Positions 6,640-13,872 of a DNA stretch of 14,524 bases are shown piece by piece. How positions within the stretch are numbered: position 1 is the stretch's first letter; every line of letters starts with the position of its first letter. The position numbers and the translations under genes were made by a program. The DNA is from CAZTPH01 sp031552655 (lineage in GTDB: Bacteria > Pseudomonadota > Gammaproteobacteria > UBA9339), in the NCBI GenBank assembly GCA_031552655.1, contig JAVBML010000021.1:1-14524 (forward strand), written 5' to 3'. The notes under the pieces are model-generated. The model saw nothing but the letters and a program-made list of their open reading frames with translations, was not told where the DNA came from and searched no databases.

Positions 6640-8295
6640 CTATTCGCTTTCCTTCTCCATTTCAAGCTTCAACAAATCTCCTAATTGGGTATTCATGGGG
6701 CTATTATCGCTACCTAATTCCGGCTGTAATTCCTTAATTGAAAGGTTGACCATTTGGATTTTTTTATCTGTACCCATGACCTTAGCTTCAATCTGATCAC
6801 CAACATTTAAAAGATCAGAAATATCTTTAACTCTTTCTCTACTAACATCGGCAATCTTCACTTTACCCGTAATACCATTACCTAAATCCACCATGGCAGC
6901 TTTGGGATTAATTTCTGTGATCACCCCATTCACAATGCTCCCCCGGGGGAAATTATCTAGGTAGTCAGAATATACATTTTTTTCCAATTGTTTGATGCCC
7001 AAAGAAATTCTTTCTCTATCGGAATCAATGGCCAGAATAATTGCTTCCACTTCTTGTCCCTTTTTATAGTTTCTTACTACTTTTTCTCCGGAATCAGTCC
7101 AGGAAATATCAGATAAATGTACCAAACCATCTATGTCACCATCTAAGCCAATGAATATACCAAAATCAGTTATGGACCTGATGGTACCAACAATTTTTTC
7201 GCCCTTACTATGAGCTACAGCATATTCCTTCCACGGATTAGGTTTACACTGCTTTATTCCCAAAGATATGCGACGTTTATCCTCATCAATGGCAAGAATC
7301 ATCACTTCCACTTCATCTTCCTGGGATACTACCTTGGAAGGATGTAGATTTTTATTTGTCCAATTGATCTCAGACATATGCACTAATCCCTCTATGCCAG
7401 CATCGATTTCCACGAAGCACCCATAGTCCGTAATATTAGTAACTCTACCAAATATTCTAGCACCTATGGGATAGCGACGGCTGATATCACGCCATGGATC
7501 ATCAACCAATTGTTTCAATCCCAGAGATACCCTACCTTTCTCTCTATCATATTTCAAAACCTTAACCTTAATTTCATCCCCGAGTTTTAAAATTTCACTG
7601 GGATGGCGAATTCTCTTCCAAGATATATCAGTAATGTGCAAAAGACCATCGATGCCACCGAGATCAATGAAAGCGCCATAATCCGTAAGATTTTTAACAA
7701 TCCCCGTAAGTTCGGCACCTTCAAATAGACTATTTAGCAACTCCTCTCTTTCGGGAGTACCCTCAGCCATCAGGGCTGCCCTTCGGGAAACCACTATATT
7801 ATTCTGCCGATTATCAACCTTAATAACCTTACAATCAATTTCCTTACCTTCAATAAAAGAGGTATCCCTAACGGGCTTAATATCCACCAAGGATCCAGGC
7901 AAAAATGCGCGAACTTTATTAATCTCGACGGTAAAACCACCGCGAACACGTTCGGTAACAACCCCTTGTATCACTTCCCCTGTTTCCAAAGCTTTTTCTA
8001 GAATTTTCCAAGACTCAAGCCTCTTTGCCTCATCCCGAGAAAAAACCGTTCTACCGGCACCATCTTCAAAAGCTTCTAAGATAACATCTACAAAATCACC
8101 TTTTTTAACTTCGATTTCACCACGTTGATTTTTAAATTCTGAGATGGGAACATAAGCCTCGGACTTAGATCCCAGTGCATAGAGTATTACAAAATCCGGT
8201 GTAATATCTATAACTTCAGCCTTCCTAAGCATACCAACTTGAAAATTAATATCACTAATACTTTCGGCAAACAATTCGGCAAAATTTTCGGTCAT
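6640..8295 (-). CDS. rpsA: 30S ribosomal protein S1
   Basis: The mRNA-binding protein of the small ribosomal subunit, which unfolds and recruits leaders during initiation. Six S1 (OB-fold) repeats can be followed at roughly residues 20-88, 105-170, 190-258, 277-345, 364-432 and 450-518. The central and later repeats carry the usual DYGAFIDLGGIDGLLHITD, DYGCFVEIDAGIEGLVHMSE and DFGIFIGLDGDIDGLVHLSD patterns, each closed by RISLGIKQ-like strands. 551 residues against 557 in E. coli. The ATG at 8295 has a good AGGAG four bases upstream. The leader is long and structured (see the entries at 8303-8356 and 8314-8333), fitting the translational self-control known for rpsA. It follows cvpA on the same strand after 210 bases, and lapA-lapB lies downstream. 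Confidence 0.98.
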   Translation of the reverse strand: MTENFAELFAESISDINFQVGMLRKAEVIDITPDFVILYALGSKSEAYVPISEFKNQRGEIEVKKGDFVDVILEAFEDGAGRTVFSRDEAKRLESWKILEKALETGEVIQGVVTERVRGGFTVEINKVRAFLPGSLVDIKPVRDTSFIEGKEIDCKVIKVDNRQNNIVVSRRAALMAEGTPEREELLNSLFEGAELTGIVKNLTDYGAFIDLGGIDGLLHITDISWKRIRHPSEILKLGDEIKVKVLKYDREKGRVSLGLKQLVDDPWRDISRRYPIGARIFGRVTNITDYGCFVEIDAGIEGLVHMSEINWTNKNLHPSKVVSQEDEVEVMILAIDEDKRRISLGIKQCKPNPWKEYAVAHSKGEKIVGTIRSITDFGIFIGLDGDIDGLVHLSDISWTDSGEKVVRNYKKGQEVEAIILAIDSDRERISLGIKQLEKNVYSDYLDNFPRGSIVNGVITEINPKAAMVDLGNGITGKVKIADVSRERVKDISDLLNVGDQIEAKVMGTDKKIQMVNLSIKELQPELGSDNSPMNTQLGDLLKLEMEKESE

Positions 8296-8302
8296 AAAAC
8301 TC

Positions 8303-8356
8303 CTAGGTTAAAACTATGTCCCAAGTAACATAGGAAAAGTTAAAAATAAAAAACAT
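8303..8356 (-). CDS. Possible 17-residue leader peptide upstream of rpsA
   Basis: On the minus strand a short frame MFFIFNFSYVTWDIVLT begins at the ATG at 8356 and ends with TAG at 8305-8303. It has a GGGAAGG ribosome site (8370-8364) seven bases before its ATG, better than that of most genes here. Its stop codon is seven bases before the rpsA ATG and abuts the rpsA Shine-Dalgarno, so ribosomes translating it would clear or occupy that site. The same frame continues upstream to an ATG at 8392. It is hydrophobic and unlike any peptide I know. It may be chance in an AT-rich leader. Confidence 0.3.
   Translation of the reverse strand: MFFIFNFSYVTWDIVLT
8314..8333 (-). promoter_or_regulatory. 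Hairpin in the rpsA leader
   Basis: CTATGT and ACATAG form a perfect six-base stem with an eight-base loop, about 20 bases upstream of the rpsA start. The rpsA leader of E. coli is folded and bound by S1 itself; a similar role is possible here but not shown. Confidence 0.35.
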
Positions 8357-8414
8357 AGGTTTACCTTCCCACGGCTCACTGTAATATATCATCGCTGCTT
8401 AACTTGGCACACCG

Positions 8415-8420
8415 ATTATA
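8415..8420 (-). promoter_or_regulatory. Candidate -10 element for rpsA
   Basis: A perfect TATAAT on the minus strand within the 210-base gap between cvpA and rpsA. It would give a leader of about 110 bases. No convincing -35 hexamer is found at 16-18 bases (GCGTTA at 17). The rest of the gap (8421-8505) is AT-rich and holds nothing I recognise. Confidence 0.35.
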
Positions 8421-8505
8421 GTACAGCCCTAAACAAATAACGCGTAACTTAGCATTTTCAAAGATATCTTGCAACTATTCCAAAATATTTTTAACAAAAT
8501 TATCG

Positions 8506-9030
8506 CTAGGAACCAGCCTCCATTGTCAAGGCAGCTACCTTAGCCGGAATAAATTTTCCTAGCCACTTCAAAATAATTTCAAAATGGGGAACTAGCAGGG
8601 AACTTTGCCACCAATTGTCTTCCACAAAAGAGGTTAGACTAACTGCTAACAGTAAAATGCTAACTAAGAATATGCCTCGCACGGCACCAAAGATCATACC
8701 TAAAATTCGATCAGTACTACTAAAACCAGTTTTATCCACGAGTAAAGAAAATAATTTATTAAAAATAGAACCCAGAATTAACACCATAATAAAAATGGCA
8801 GTGAAGCTTATAATATGCCTTAGCGCTACGCTAGCTATGGATGAAGCAAAAAAATCTGCAAATTGGTAACAAAATTTTAAGGCTATCCAAAAACCTAGAA
8901 ACCAAATGGTTAAAGAAAAAAGTTCCCTAACTAGCCCCCGGAAAAGACTAATTAGGGTTGAAAGTAATACAATTGTAATAATTGTATAGTCTATAAAGTT
9001 AAGCTTGCAAAGTTCCTGTAAACTATTCAT
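8506..9030 (-). CDS. cvpA: CvpA family inner-membrane protein
   Basis: Multi-spanning inner-membrane protein, named for colicin V production and linked in later work to envelope stress and bile tolerance; its molecular function is unsettled. About four hydrophobic segments are visible. The family signature is the first segment and what follows it: FIDYTIITIVLLSTLISLFRGLVRE, split here as FIDYTIITIV and SLFRGLVREL, and later RILGMIFGAVRGIFLV. 174 residues, slightly longer than E. coli's 162, with extra residues before FIDY. The start at 9030 is fixed by the ATGA overlap with the dedD stop, a sign of translational coupling. In E. coli cvpA is followed by purF; here the next gene is rpsA, 210 bases away. 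Confidence 0.93.
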   Translation of the reverse strand: MNSLQELCKLNFIDYTIITIVLLSTLISLFRGLVRELFSLTIWFLGFWIALKFCYQFADFFASSIASVALRHIISFTAIFIMVLILGSIFNKLFSLLVDKTGFSSTDRILGMIFGAVRGIFLVSILLLAVSLTSFVEDNWWQSSLLVPHFEIILKWLGKFIPAKVAALTMEAGS

Positions 9031-9773
9031 AGGTTACTAATAATCACCTTACCATCCAGCTGCAACCTGGACTTTAACTTTCTAGCGATGGCCATTGCTT
9101 CCTCCTGGCTTTTTTCCTTACCTACCAATACCCGAGTCATGGGACCCTGAGAGGTAACTATTTTTTGGAAATAAACAAGGAAACCATTGGATTGTAATCT
9201 ATCAGCTAGTCTTTTCACACGTTCCGCATTGGAAAAACTACCTACCTGAACAAACCAATTACCACCATCCACGGAAATTTTAAATTTATTGGGGAGGGTT
9301 TTCCTGCTAATTTTTTTCTTAGTCCCTGCCCCGGCAACCTTCTTCACACCAGCCACGGTCACTCTATCAACTGAATTAGGCTCCAATACTTTTGCGTCAA
9401 TGGCAAGATTGGTGGCCATGGGTTTAATTTCTTCCGAGGATGGTGATTGAAGATTATGCATTGAAGTTTCTGGGTTATTGGTACTATTTTCAATCTCCCT
9501 GGGTCCGGATAATTCAAGGGATAACTTCTGATATTCCTCCTCATTGGTTACCTGTGATTCTCTAGGTGAAATTTTTTGCGCACTAGGTGGTTGCTGTTCC
9601 GTGGACTTATTTCCTCCTAGTACATCATTACTTAGTGGTAGCTCGATCTCACTGCCATGCTCCAAAGTATCCCTATGTCTAGACCCACCGGTAAACAAAA
9701 ATGGTACCAATAGCGCTATAAAAGCTACCAACACGATAATCCCCACAATTCTCTGTTTATTATCTGCTGTCAC
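9027..9773 (-). CDS. dedD: DedD-like SPOR-domain protein
   Basis: Bitopic inner-membrane protein of the divisome. The C-terminal SPOR domain binds denuded peptidoglycan at the septum. One transmembrane helix lies at about residues 8-28 (RIVGIIVLVAFIALLVPFLF), followed by a long polar linker rich in Ser, Glu, Gln and Pro. The SPOR domain covers about residues 169-248, starting at WFVQVGSF and including ADRLQSNGFLVYF and TRVLVGKEKSQEEA. The start codon is GTG at 9773, supported by a GGAG seven bases upstream; an ATG two bases earlier is out of frame and stops at once. It lies 16 bases after folC and overlaps cvpA by four bases. The position between folC and cvpA matches E. coli dedD, which supports the name despite the divergent linker. 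Confidence 0.9.
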   Translation of the reverse strand: MTADNKQRIVGIIVLVAFIALLVPFLFTGGSRHRDTLEHGSEIELPLSNDVLGGNKSTEQQPPSAQKISPRESQVTNEEEYQKLSLELSGPREIENSTNNPETSMHNLQSPSSEEIKPMATNLAIDAKVLEPNSVDRVTVAGVKKVAGAGTKKKISRKTLPNKFKISVDGGNWFVQVGSFSNAERVKRLADRLQSNGFLVYFQKIVTSQGPMTRVLVGKEKSQEEAMAIARKLKSRLQLDGKVIISNL

Positions 9774-9789
9774 ATTAATTCTCCAAATA

Positions 9790-11040
9790 TTATTTTGAAA
9801 GTAATTTTAAAGCCTCTGCTATTGTATAGCAAGATCCAAACACAACTACCGTATCTATTTCTGCGCTCTCCACAATAGCTCGCTGTAAAGATAATAAAAT
9901 ACTCGGATACCTATGAATTTCAGCGTGGCAATTTATGGAAATGATAATATCAGCAATGGTATCCACTTTTGCTCGTCGTTTAATATTTAACTCTCCCAAA
10001 TACCAACAGTCAATCAAATTAATGACCCTAGCCACCATGGCTCTAATATCCTTATCTTCAAGGGCAGCAAAAACAGCAATAAGTCTACCACGTCGCTTAA
10101 TTTCTAATAGCCTCGTAGCCAATAGCGCAACAGCCTCCTCATTATGTGCAATGTCCACCACTACTTGTCGATTATCAAAAACAAAATGCTGCATCCTTCC
10201 CCATAAACGGGCGACACCCAGACTACTCCTAATCCTTTCTTCAACAATATTTTTGCGACCAATCAATATATAAATAGCCATGAGTGCTAGAGAAGCACTT
10301 ACCGTTGGTAAATTAGTTCGGGGTAAATTTCGCAGAACATCACTTCCATGGTACCAATCGAACGATTTTCCATCGGGGGATAAATCATAGTAAAAATCCC
10401 TCCCCAGAGAATAGAGTTGTACCCCTAGTCGTTTTGCTTCCATGGTAACCGCAGCGGGCATATCATTTCCTACAATGGCCACACCTCGAGCTCTCATGAT
10501 ACCAGCCTTTTCGTAACCTATGAGTTCCCTACTGTCTCCCAAAATCTGGGTATGATCCAAGGAAATTGTAGTGACAATTGCTAGCACTGCGTCAAAAATA
10601 TTTACAGCATCCAATCTACCACCTAGACCAACTTCTAAAATTAAATAGTCAAAGGAACACCGTTTAAAAAACACCAAAGCTGCCAGGGTAGTAAACTCAA
10701 AATAGCTCAGTGAAATATCACCCGCAGCCTCCCTGACAGCTGCCAAAGCTAGGCACAGTAATTGATCACTGATATTCTTTCCATTGGTTCGTATGCGCTC
10801 ATTGTAGGAAAGTAAGTGAGGAGAAATATAGCTGCCAACCCTGAAACCACTTGCCCTGAGCATGGCTTCCAAAAATATCACCGTTGTACCCTTACCATTG
10901 GTACCGGCAACGGTTATTATTTTACTGGAAATAGCAAATAGATCTAGCTTAGTTGCAACGGCTTTAACTGTAAACAGCGAAGTCCTGGGTAGTCCCGACG
11001 GCAAAGATTCTAAGTATCGTAGCCAATCACTTATATTCAT
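9790..11040 (-). CDS. folC: Bifunctional folylpolyglutamate/dihydrofolate synthase FolC
   Basis: Adds L-glutamate to dihydropteroate to make dihydrofolate, and further glutamates to folates, using ATP. A Mur-ligase fold is visible: the P-loop AGTNGKGTT at residues 45-53, SYISPHLLSYNERIR, FEFTTLAALVFF, LEVGLGGRLDAVN, SLDHTQILG with EKAGI, and DIAHNEEA in the C-terminal domain, ending with VVFGSCYTIAEAL. 416 residues against 422 in E. coli. I chose the ATG at 11040, where MNISDWLRYLESL aligns with the family N-terminus. A longer frame opens at 11097 but would run deep into accD. With this start it overlaps the end of accD by 14 bases, so coupling to accD is likely; dedD follows after 16 bases. 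Confidence 0.96.
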   Translation of the reverse strand: MNISDWLRYLESLPSGLPRTSLFTVKAVATKLDLFAISSKIITVAGTNGKGTTVIFLEAMLRASGFRVGSYISPHLLSYNERIRTNGKNISDQLLCLALAAVREAAGDISLSYFEFTTLAALVFFKRCSFDYLILEVGLGGRLDAVNIFDAVLAIVTTISLDHTQILGDSRELIGYEKAGIMRARGVAIVGNDMPAAVTMEAKRLGVQLYSLGRDFYYDLSPDGKSFDWYHGSDVLRNLPRTNLPTVSASLALMAIYILIGRKNIVEERIRSSLGVARLWGRMQHFVFDNRQVVVDIAHNEEAVALLATRLLEIKRRGRLIAVFAALEDKDIRAMVARVINLIDCWYLGELNIKRRAKVDTIADIIISINCHAEIHRYPSILLSLQRAIVESAEIDTVVVFGSCYTIAEALKLLSK

Positions 11041-11905
11041 CAATGCCAGGTTGTTCCCGATGTAGCAATTTAGAAAGAAGACTTGCCACAACATCACGCA
11101 TTTTATTGCGATGAACTACCATGTCAATGGCACCATGATCGAGTAAAAATTGACTTCTCTGAAACCCCTCAGGGAGCTGCTGCCTAACCGTTTGTTCTAT
11201 TACCCGCTGTCCCGCAAAACCTATTAGAGCATCGGGCTCCGCAATTATAATATCTCCCAACATAGCTAAGCTTGCTGAAACTCCACCCGTAGTAGGGTCC
11301 GTAAGAATAGAAATGTAGGGAATACCACCCTCAGCTAACTTCGCTAGCGCTGCGCTGGTTTTAGCCATCTGCATTAGAGAAATTAACCCCTCCTGCATTC
11401 TCGCACCGCCACTGGATGAGAAATTCACCAGGGGAATATTATTAGCTAGAGACTCATTGATTGCACATACAAAGCGTTCCCCCACCGCAGCTCCCATGGA
11501 CCCACCGATGAATCCAAAATCAAAAAAAGTTCCCGCCAATGGTATATTCTTTACACTACCTTTAACCACCACCAAAGCATCCTTTTCTCCGGTATCATGT
11601 ACCGCTGTCTCTAGGCGATCCTTGTATCTCTTGATATCTTTAAATTTAAGGTGATCTACGGGAACAATGTCACCGCCTAGTTCTTCCCTATTCTCCAAAT
11701 CCAAAAACATTTCTATGCGCTGCCTAGCAGTAATTCTAAAATGATAGCCACATTTGGAGCAAACAAAAAGATTACGTTCAAGCTCCGCTCCATAAATTGT
11801 AGCATTGCAGGATTGACATTTTTCCCACAAACCTTCGGGAACCTCCCGGCGCTTCGATGATTCCGTCGTAATTTTATTAGCAATAAAACTCTTAAACCAA
11901 CTCAT
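11027..11905 (-). CDS. accD: Acetyl-CoA carboxylase carboxyltransferase subunit beta
   Basis: The beta half of the carboxyltransferase, carrying the zinc ribbon and partner of AccA. The zinc ligands are Cys30, Cys33, Cys49 and Cys52 (CQSCN and CSKCG), followed by LKFKDIKRYKDRL, TGEKDALVV, GGSMGAAVGERF, SSGGARMQEG, SLMQMAKTSAAL, DPTTGGVSASLAMLGD and GFAGQRVIEQTVRQQLPEGF. About 292 residues; the tail is shorter than the 304-residue E. coli protein. The ATG at 11905 gives MSWFKSFI, matching the family MSW start, with a GGA a few bases upstream; another in-frame ATG at 11914 would add three residues and has no spaced ribosome site. It is the second gene of the SIMPL-accD-folC-dedD-cvpA unit. Confidence 0.97.
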   Translation of the reverse strand: MSWFKSFIANKITTESSKRREVPEGLWEKCQSCNATIYGAELERNLFVCSKCGYHFRITARQRIEMFLDLENREELGGDIVPVDHLKFKDIKRYKDRLETAVHDTGEKDALVVVKGSVKNIPLAGTFFDFGFIGGSMGAAVGERFVCAINESLANNIPLVNFSSSGGARMQEGLISLMQMAKTSAALAKLAEGGIPYISILTDPTTGGVSASLAMLGDIIIAEPDALIGFAGQRVIEQTVRQQLPEGFQRSQFLLDHGAIDMVVHRNKMRDVVASLLSKLLHREQPGIDEYK

Positions 11906-11947
11906 ATCATCCATCCAAAGTTATTTCATGCAAAATCATGGCAAATT

Positions 11948-12712
11948 TCACTCTAATATATAATCCAAGGACACTACCACGCGCACTATTTTGTTCATAT
12001 TACCAATTTGATCATTGTCGGATCCATAGCTACTGCCGGCATTGCTATCAAGCCCTAAGATCTGAAATACTCCCTGATTAGCCCTTCTTATGGAGCCAAT
12101 TTTACTCCCAGAATTAATGGCAAATTGTTCCGCAGCAATTCTAGCACTCTTGGTGGCTTGCTCAAGCATTTTCGGTCTAATGTTATCTAGTTTTGTATAA
12201 AAATAGCGAGGATTGGGCAAATAATCATTTTTATTCATTAGTACCACTCCCCTCTGCAGCAAAATAGCGCCCTTTTGGCTTACTCCATGCATCAACTCTA
12301 CCTTAGCCGTGCGCAGAGTGATACCGCAGGTTAAAATATAGCGATGGCGCGGCTTATCACCACCATATTCCCTGGCAAATTGATCCAAAACCTCGACGCG
12401 CTGTAGTTCAATTTCTTCCATGGAAAATCCCTGATTCGCTAAAAAGTCCGCGATGATTTTTTGATTCTCTAAGCTCTTTGCCGTTAGTTCACCAAGGTTA
12501 TCACCCGCTATCCGATAGCCGATGTCCCAAATGGCTAAATCTGCTCTAACTGGACACTCTGCTATGCCTTTAACACTGACATAGCGCACTCCCATCTTCA
12601 ATGTAGCAATGCTCCTGGCTAGAGATAATCCAATGGCAACAATTCCTATCAAACATAAGCTTTTGAATATCATAGTAAATAATTCGCTTCCGCTGCATCC
12701 CTGAAATTTCAT
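11948..12712 (-). CDS. SIMPL-domain (DUF541) membrane-anchored protein
   Basis: SIMPL/DUF541 family, related to YggE, whose members lie in the periplasm or membrane and are loosely tied to oxidative stress; the biochemical role is unknown. A hydrophobic segment at about residues 15-34 (LCLIGIVAIGLSLARSIATL) is a signal anchor. The domain follows, with VRYVSVKGIAECPVRADLAIW at its start (split: YVSVKGIAE, ADLAIWDIGYR) and AKSARIAAEQFAINSGSKIGSI towards the end, where SIMPL proteins carry a conserved A-x-x-A-x-x-G-x-x-x-G pattern. The start is the ATG at 12712, with GAGG eight bases upstream. A GTG three codons earlier (12721) overlaps that GAGG and is rejected. It heads the accD operon, 42 bases before accD, behind a good promoter. 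I know of no established link between this family and AccD. Confidence 0.88.
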   Translation of the reverse strand: MKFQGCSGSELFTMIFKSLCLIGIVAIGLSLARSIATLKMGVRYVSVKGIAECPVRADLAIWDIGYRIAGDNLGELTAKSLENQKIIADFLANQGFSMEEIELQRVEVLDQFAREYGGDKPRHRYILTCGITLRTAKVELMHGVSQKGAILLQRGVVLMNKNDYLPNPRYFYTKLDNIRPKMLEQATKSARIAAEQFAINSGSKIGSIRRANQGVFQILGLDSNAGSSYGSDNDQIGNMNKIVRVVVSLDYILE

Positions 12713-12792
12713 AAGTTTCACCTCGTATCTTTAAGTATATTTTTTCGGAGAACAATACCAATCCAGAAAAACAAGAAGAACTACATGTCCCA

Positions 12793-12822
12793 ATCATATG
12801 TGATCCATTCCCATTTTGTCAA
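12793..12822 (-). promoter_or_regulatory. Sigma70-type promoter of the SIMPL-accD-folC-dedD-cvpA unit
   Basis: On the minus strand, a perfect TTGACA (12822-12817), an 18-base spacer and TATGAT (12798-12793). The predicted start near 12786 gives a leader of about 73 bases. It is the best -35/-10 pair found in the window and faces away from the response regulator promoter. Confidence 0.6.
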
Positions 12823-12857
12823 ATGGCAAACAAGGATGAATAAATTATCGCCTAACT

Positions 12858-12887
12858 TTAACAAAAAAGTGCAATATGGTATATAAT
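12858..12887 (+). promoter_or_regulatory. Sigma70-type promoter of the response regulator gene
   Basis: TTAACA (12858-12863), an 18-base spacer and TATAAT (12882-12887). A start near 12894 gives a leader of about 25 bases with GAGG five bases before the ATG. The -35 elements of this promoter and its divergent neighbour are 35 bases apart, so one bound regulator could affect both. Confidence 0.6.
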
Positions 12888-12918
12888 TCTATTTGTAATA
12901 TTAAAAAACGAGGCACTA

Positions 12919-13611
12919 ATGCGCATTTTACTTGTTGAAGATGATGAATTAATTGGGGAGGGGCTACGCCAAGGTCTTATTAGCTATCAATATACCGTAG
13001 ACTGGGTAAAAAATGGCATGGCAGCATGGTCAGCAATCCAACATGAACACTTTGATTTAATTATTCTAGATATCAATTTACCTAAGCTATCCGGCGAAGA
13101 GGTATTAAAAAATATCCGCAGTAAAAACATAGCCATTCCTGTCATTATACTTACTTCGCTTAATACCACGGAATCCTTGGTAAGGAATTTTGATATCGGT
13201 GCCGACGACTACATCACCAAACCTTTTAATTTAGAGGCCCTTTGTGCTCGCATTCGCGCGATCCGTCGTAGATTTAATAATATTGGCAATACAAACACCA
13301 TATTAAAAACCGGAGATATTTCTCTAGATCCTGCGACCAGAGTGGTATGTAAAGGGGAGAAAATGGTGGAGCTTTCCCGGCGCGAATTTGTATTGCTGCA
13401 AATTTTGATGGAAAATGTTGGCAAAGTTGTCCAAAGAGAGCAAGCAACTCAAAGCATGTACGGTTGGGGCTATGATATAGATAGTAATGCACTCGAAGTA
13501 CACATACACAACCTAAGAAAAAAACTTAAACTAAAAAACCTTATTACGGTGCGAGGAGTGGGGTATATGTTAAAAAAACCGGAACTTCCTTCTAAGCATT
13601 CGGACATATAA
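12919..13611 (+). CDS. OmpR/PmrA-type response regulator
   Basis: Two-component response regulator with a DNA-binding output. The receiver domain (about residues 1-115) has the acidic pair in VEDDE, the phosphoacceptor Asp51 in LIILDINLP, Thr79 in VIILTS and Lys101 in ITKPF. The C-terminal winged helix (about 130-222) shows LSRREFVLLQILMEN, IDSNALEVHIHNLRKKL (recognition-helix region) and the closing ITVRGVGYML. All phosphorylation residues are present. It resembles the QseB/PmrA/BasR subgroup, but the sequence alone does not say which. No sensor kinase gene lies beside it: upstream is the divergent SIMPL gene and downstream an exonuclease gene, so it is an orphan within this window. The ATG has GAGG at five bases and a promoter at 12858-12887. 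Confidence 0.95.
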   Translation: MRILLVEDDELIGEGLRQGLISYQYTVDWVKNGMAAWSAIQHEHFDLIILDINLPKLSGEEVLKNIRSKNIAIPVIILTSLNTTESLVRNFDIGADDYITKPFNLEALCARIRAIRRRFNNIGNTNTILKTGDISLDPATRVVCKGEKMVELSRREFVLLQILMENVGKVVQREQATQSMYGWGYDIDSNALEVHIHNLRKKLKLKNLITVRGVGYMLKKPELPSKHSDI

Positions 13612-13639
13612 AATTGCTAACATCCTAAATAAAAATACA

Positions 13640-13655
13640 TTTTATCATGATAAAA
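13640..13655. repeat. Perfect 16-base palindrome
   Basis: TTTTATCATGATAAAA, 28 bases after the response regulator stop. It is wholly palindromic with no loop, so it suits a dimeric protein site or AT-rich unwinding DNA better than a classical GC-rich terminator. Confidence 0.7.
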
Positions 13656-13657
13656 AA

Positions 13658-13692
13658 TTATTCACAAAAAATGTGGATAACTTTGTGGATAT
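13658..13692. other. Cluster of three DnaA-box-like 9-mers, possible origin or DnaA-binding site
   Basis: Three 9-mers lie within 35 bases. TTATTCACA on plus (13658-13666) fits TTWTNCACA. TGTGGATAA (13672-13680) is the perfect box TTATCCACA on minus. TGTGGATAT (13684-13692) is ATATCCACA on minus, one mismatch. Their centres are 14 and 12 bases apart. The flank 13612-13660 is very AT-rich, as a DNA-unwinding element would be. A further match to TTWTNCACA (TTTTACACA on minus) lies at 13863-13871, at the exonuclease start. No dnaA, dnaN, rpmH or mnmG gene is in the window, so this could be oriC, a DnaA-titrating site or a DnaA-controlled promoter. Confidence 0.5.
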
Positions 13693-13745
13693 CTTTCAAA
13701 TTCATTCCACAAAACGCTGAAAAAACTAGCCTAGCTACAAATTGC

Positions 13746-13774
13746 ACACTTTTTAGCCTATAGATAAAAAGTGT
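13746..13774. repeat. Perfect 10-base inverted repeat with 9-base spacer
   Basis: ACACTTTTTA (13746-13755) and TAAAAAGTGT (13765-13774) flank GCCTATAGA. It lies midway between the response regulator and the exonuclease gene. It could be an operator or an AT-rich hairpin ending the regulator transcript; a run of T after the stem is only partial (TTATTAT). ACTAGCCT also occurs twice around it (13725-13732 and 13797-13804). Confidence 0.65.
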
Positions 13775-13872
13775 TTATTATCATATAGTTATACAACTAG
13801 CCTGGGGGAATGTTAGCCACGAAATAAAAACGATTTTAGAATAAGTGAGAAGCTAAGGAATCTGTGTAAAAA

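Noticed and set aside
11041..11097. Upstream extension of folC to the ATG at 11097
   Set aside because: It would lie inside accD and adds residues with no similarity to the FolC N-terminus.
12713..12797. Longer or alternative frames upstream of the SIMPL gene, including the GTG at 12721
   Set aside because: The GTG overlaps the GAGG that is well spaced for the ATG at 12712; the other frame spans the promoter region and has no recognisable product.
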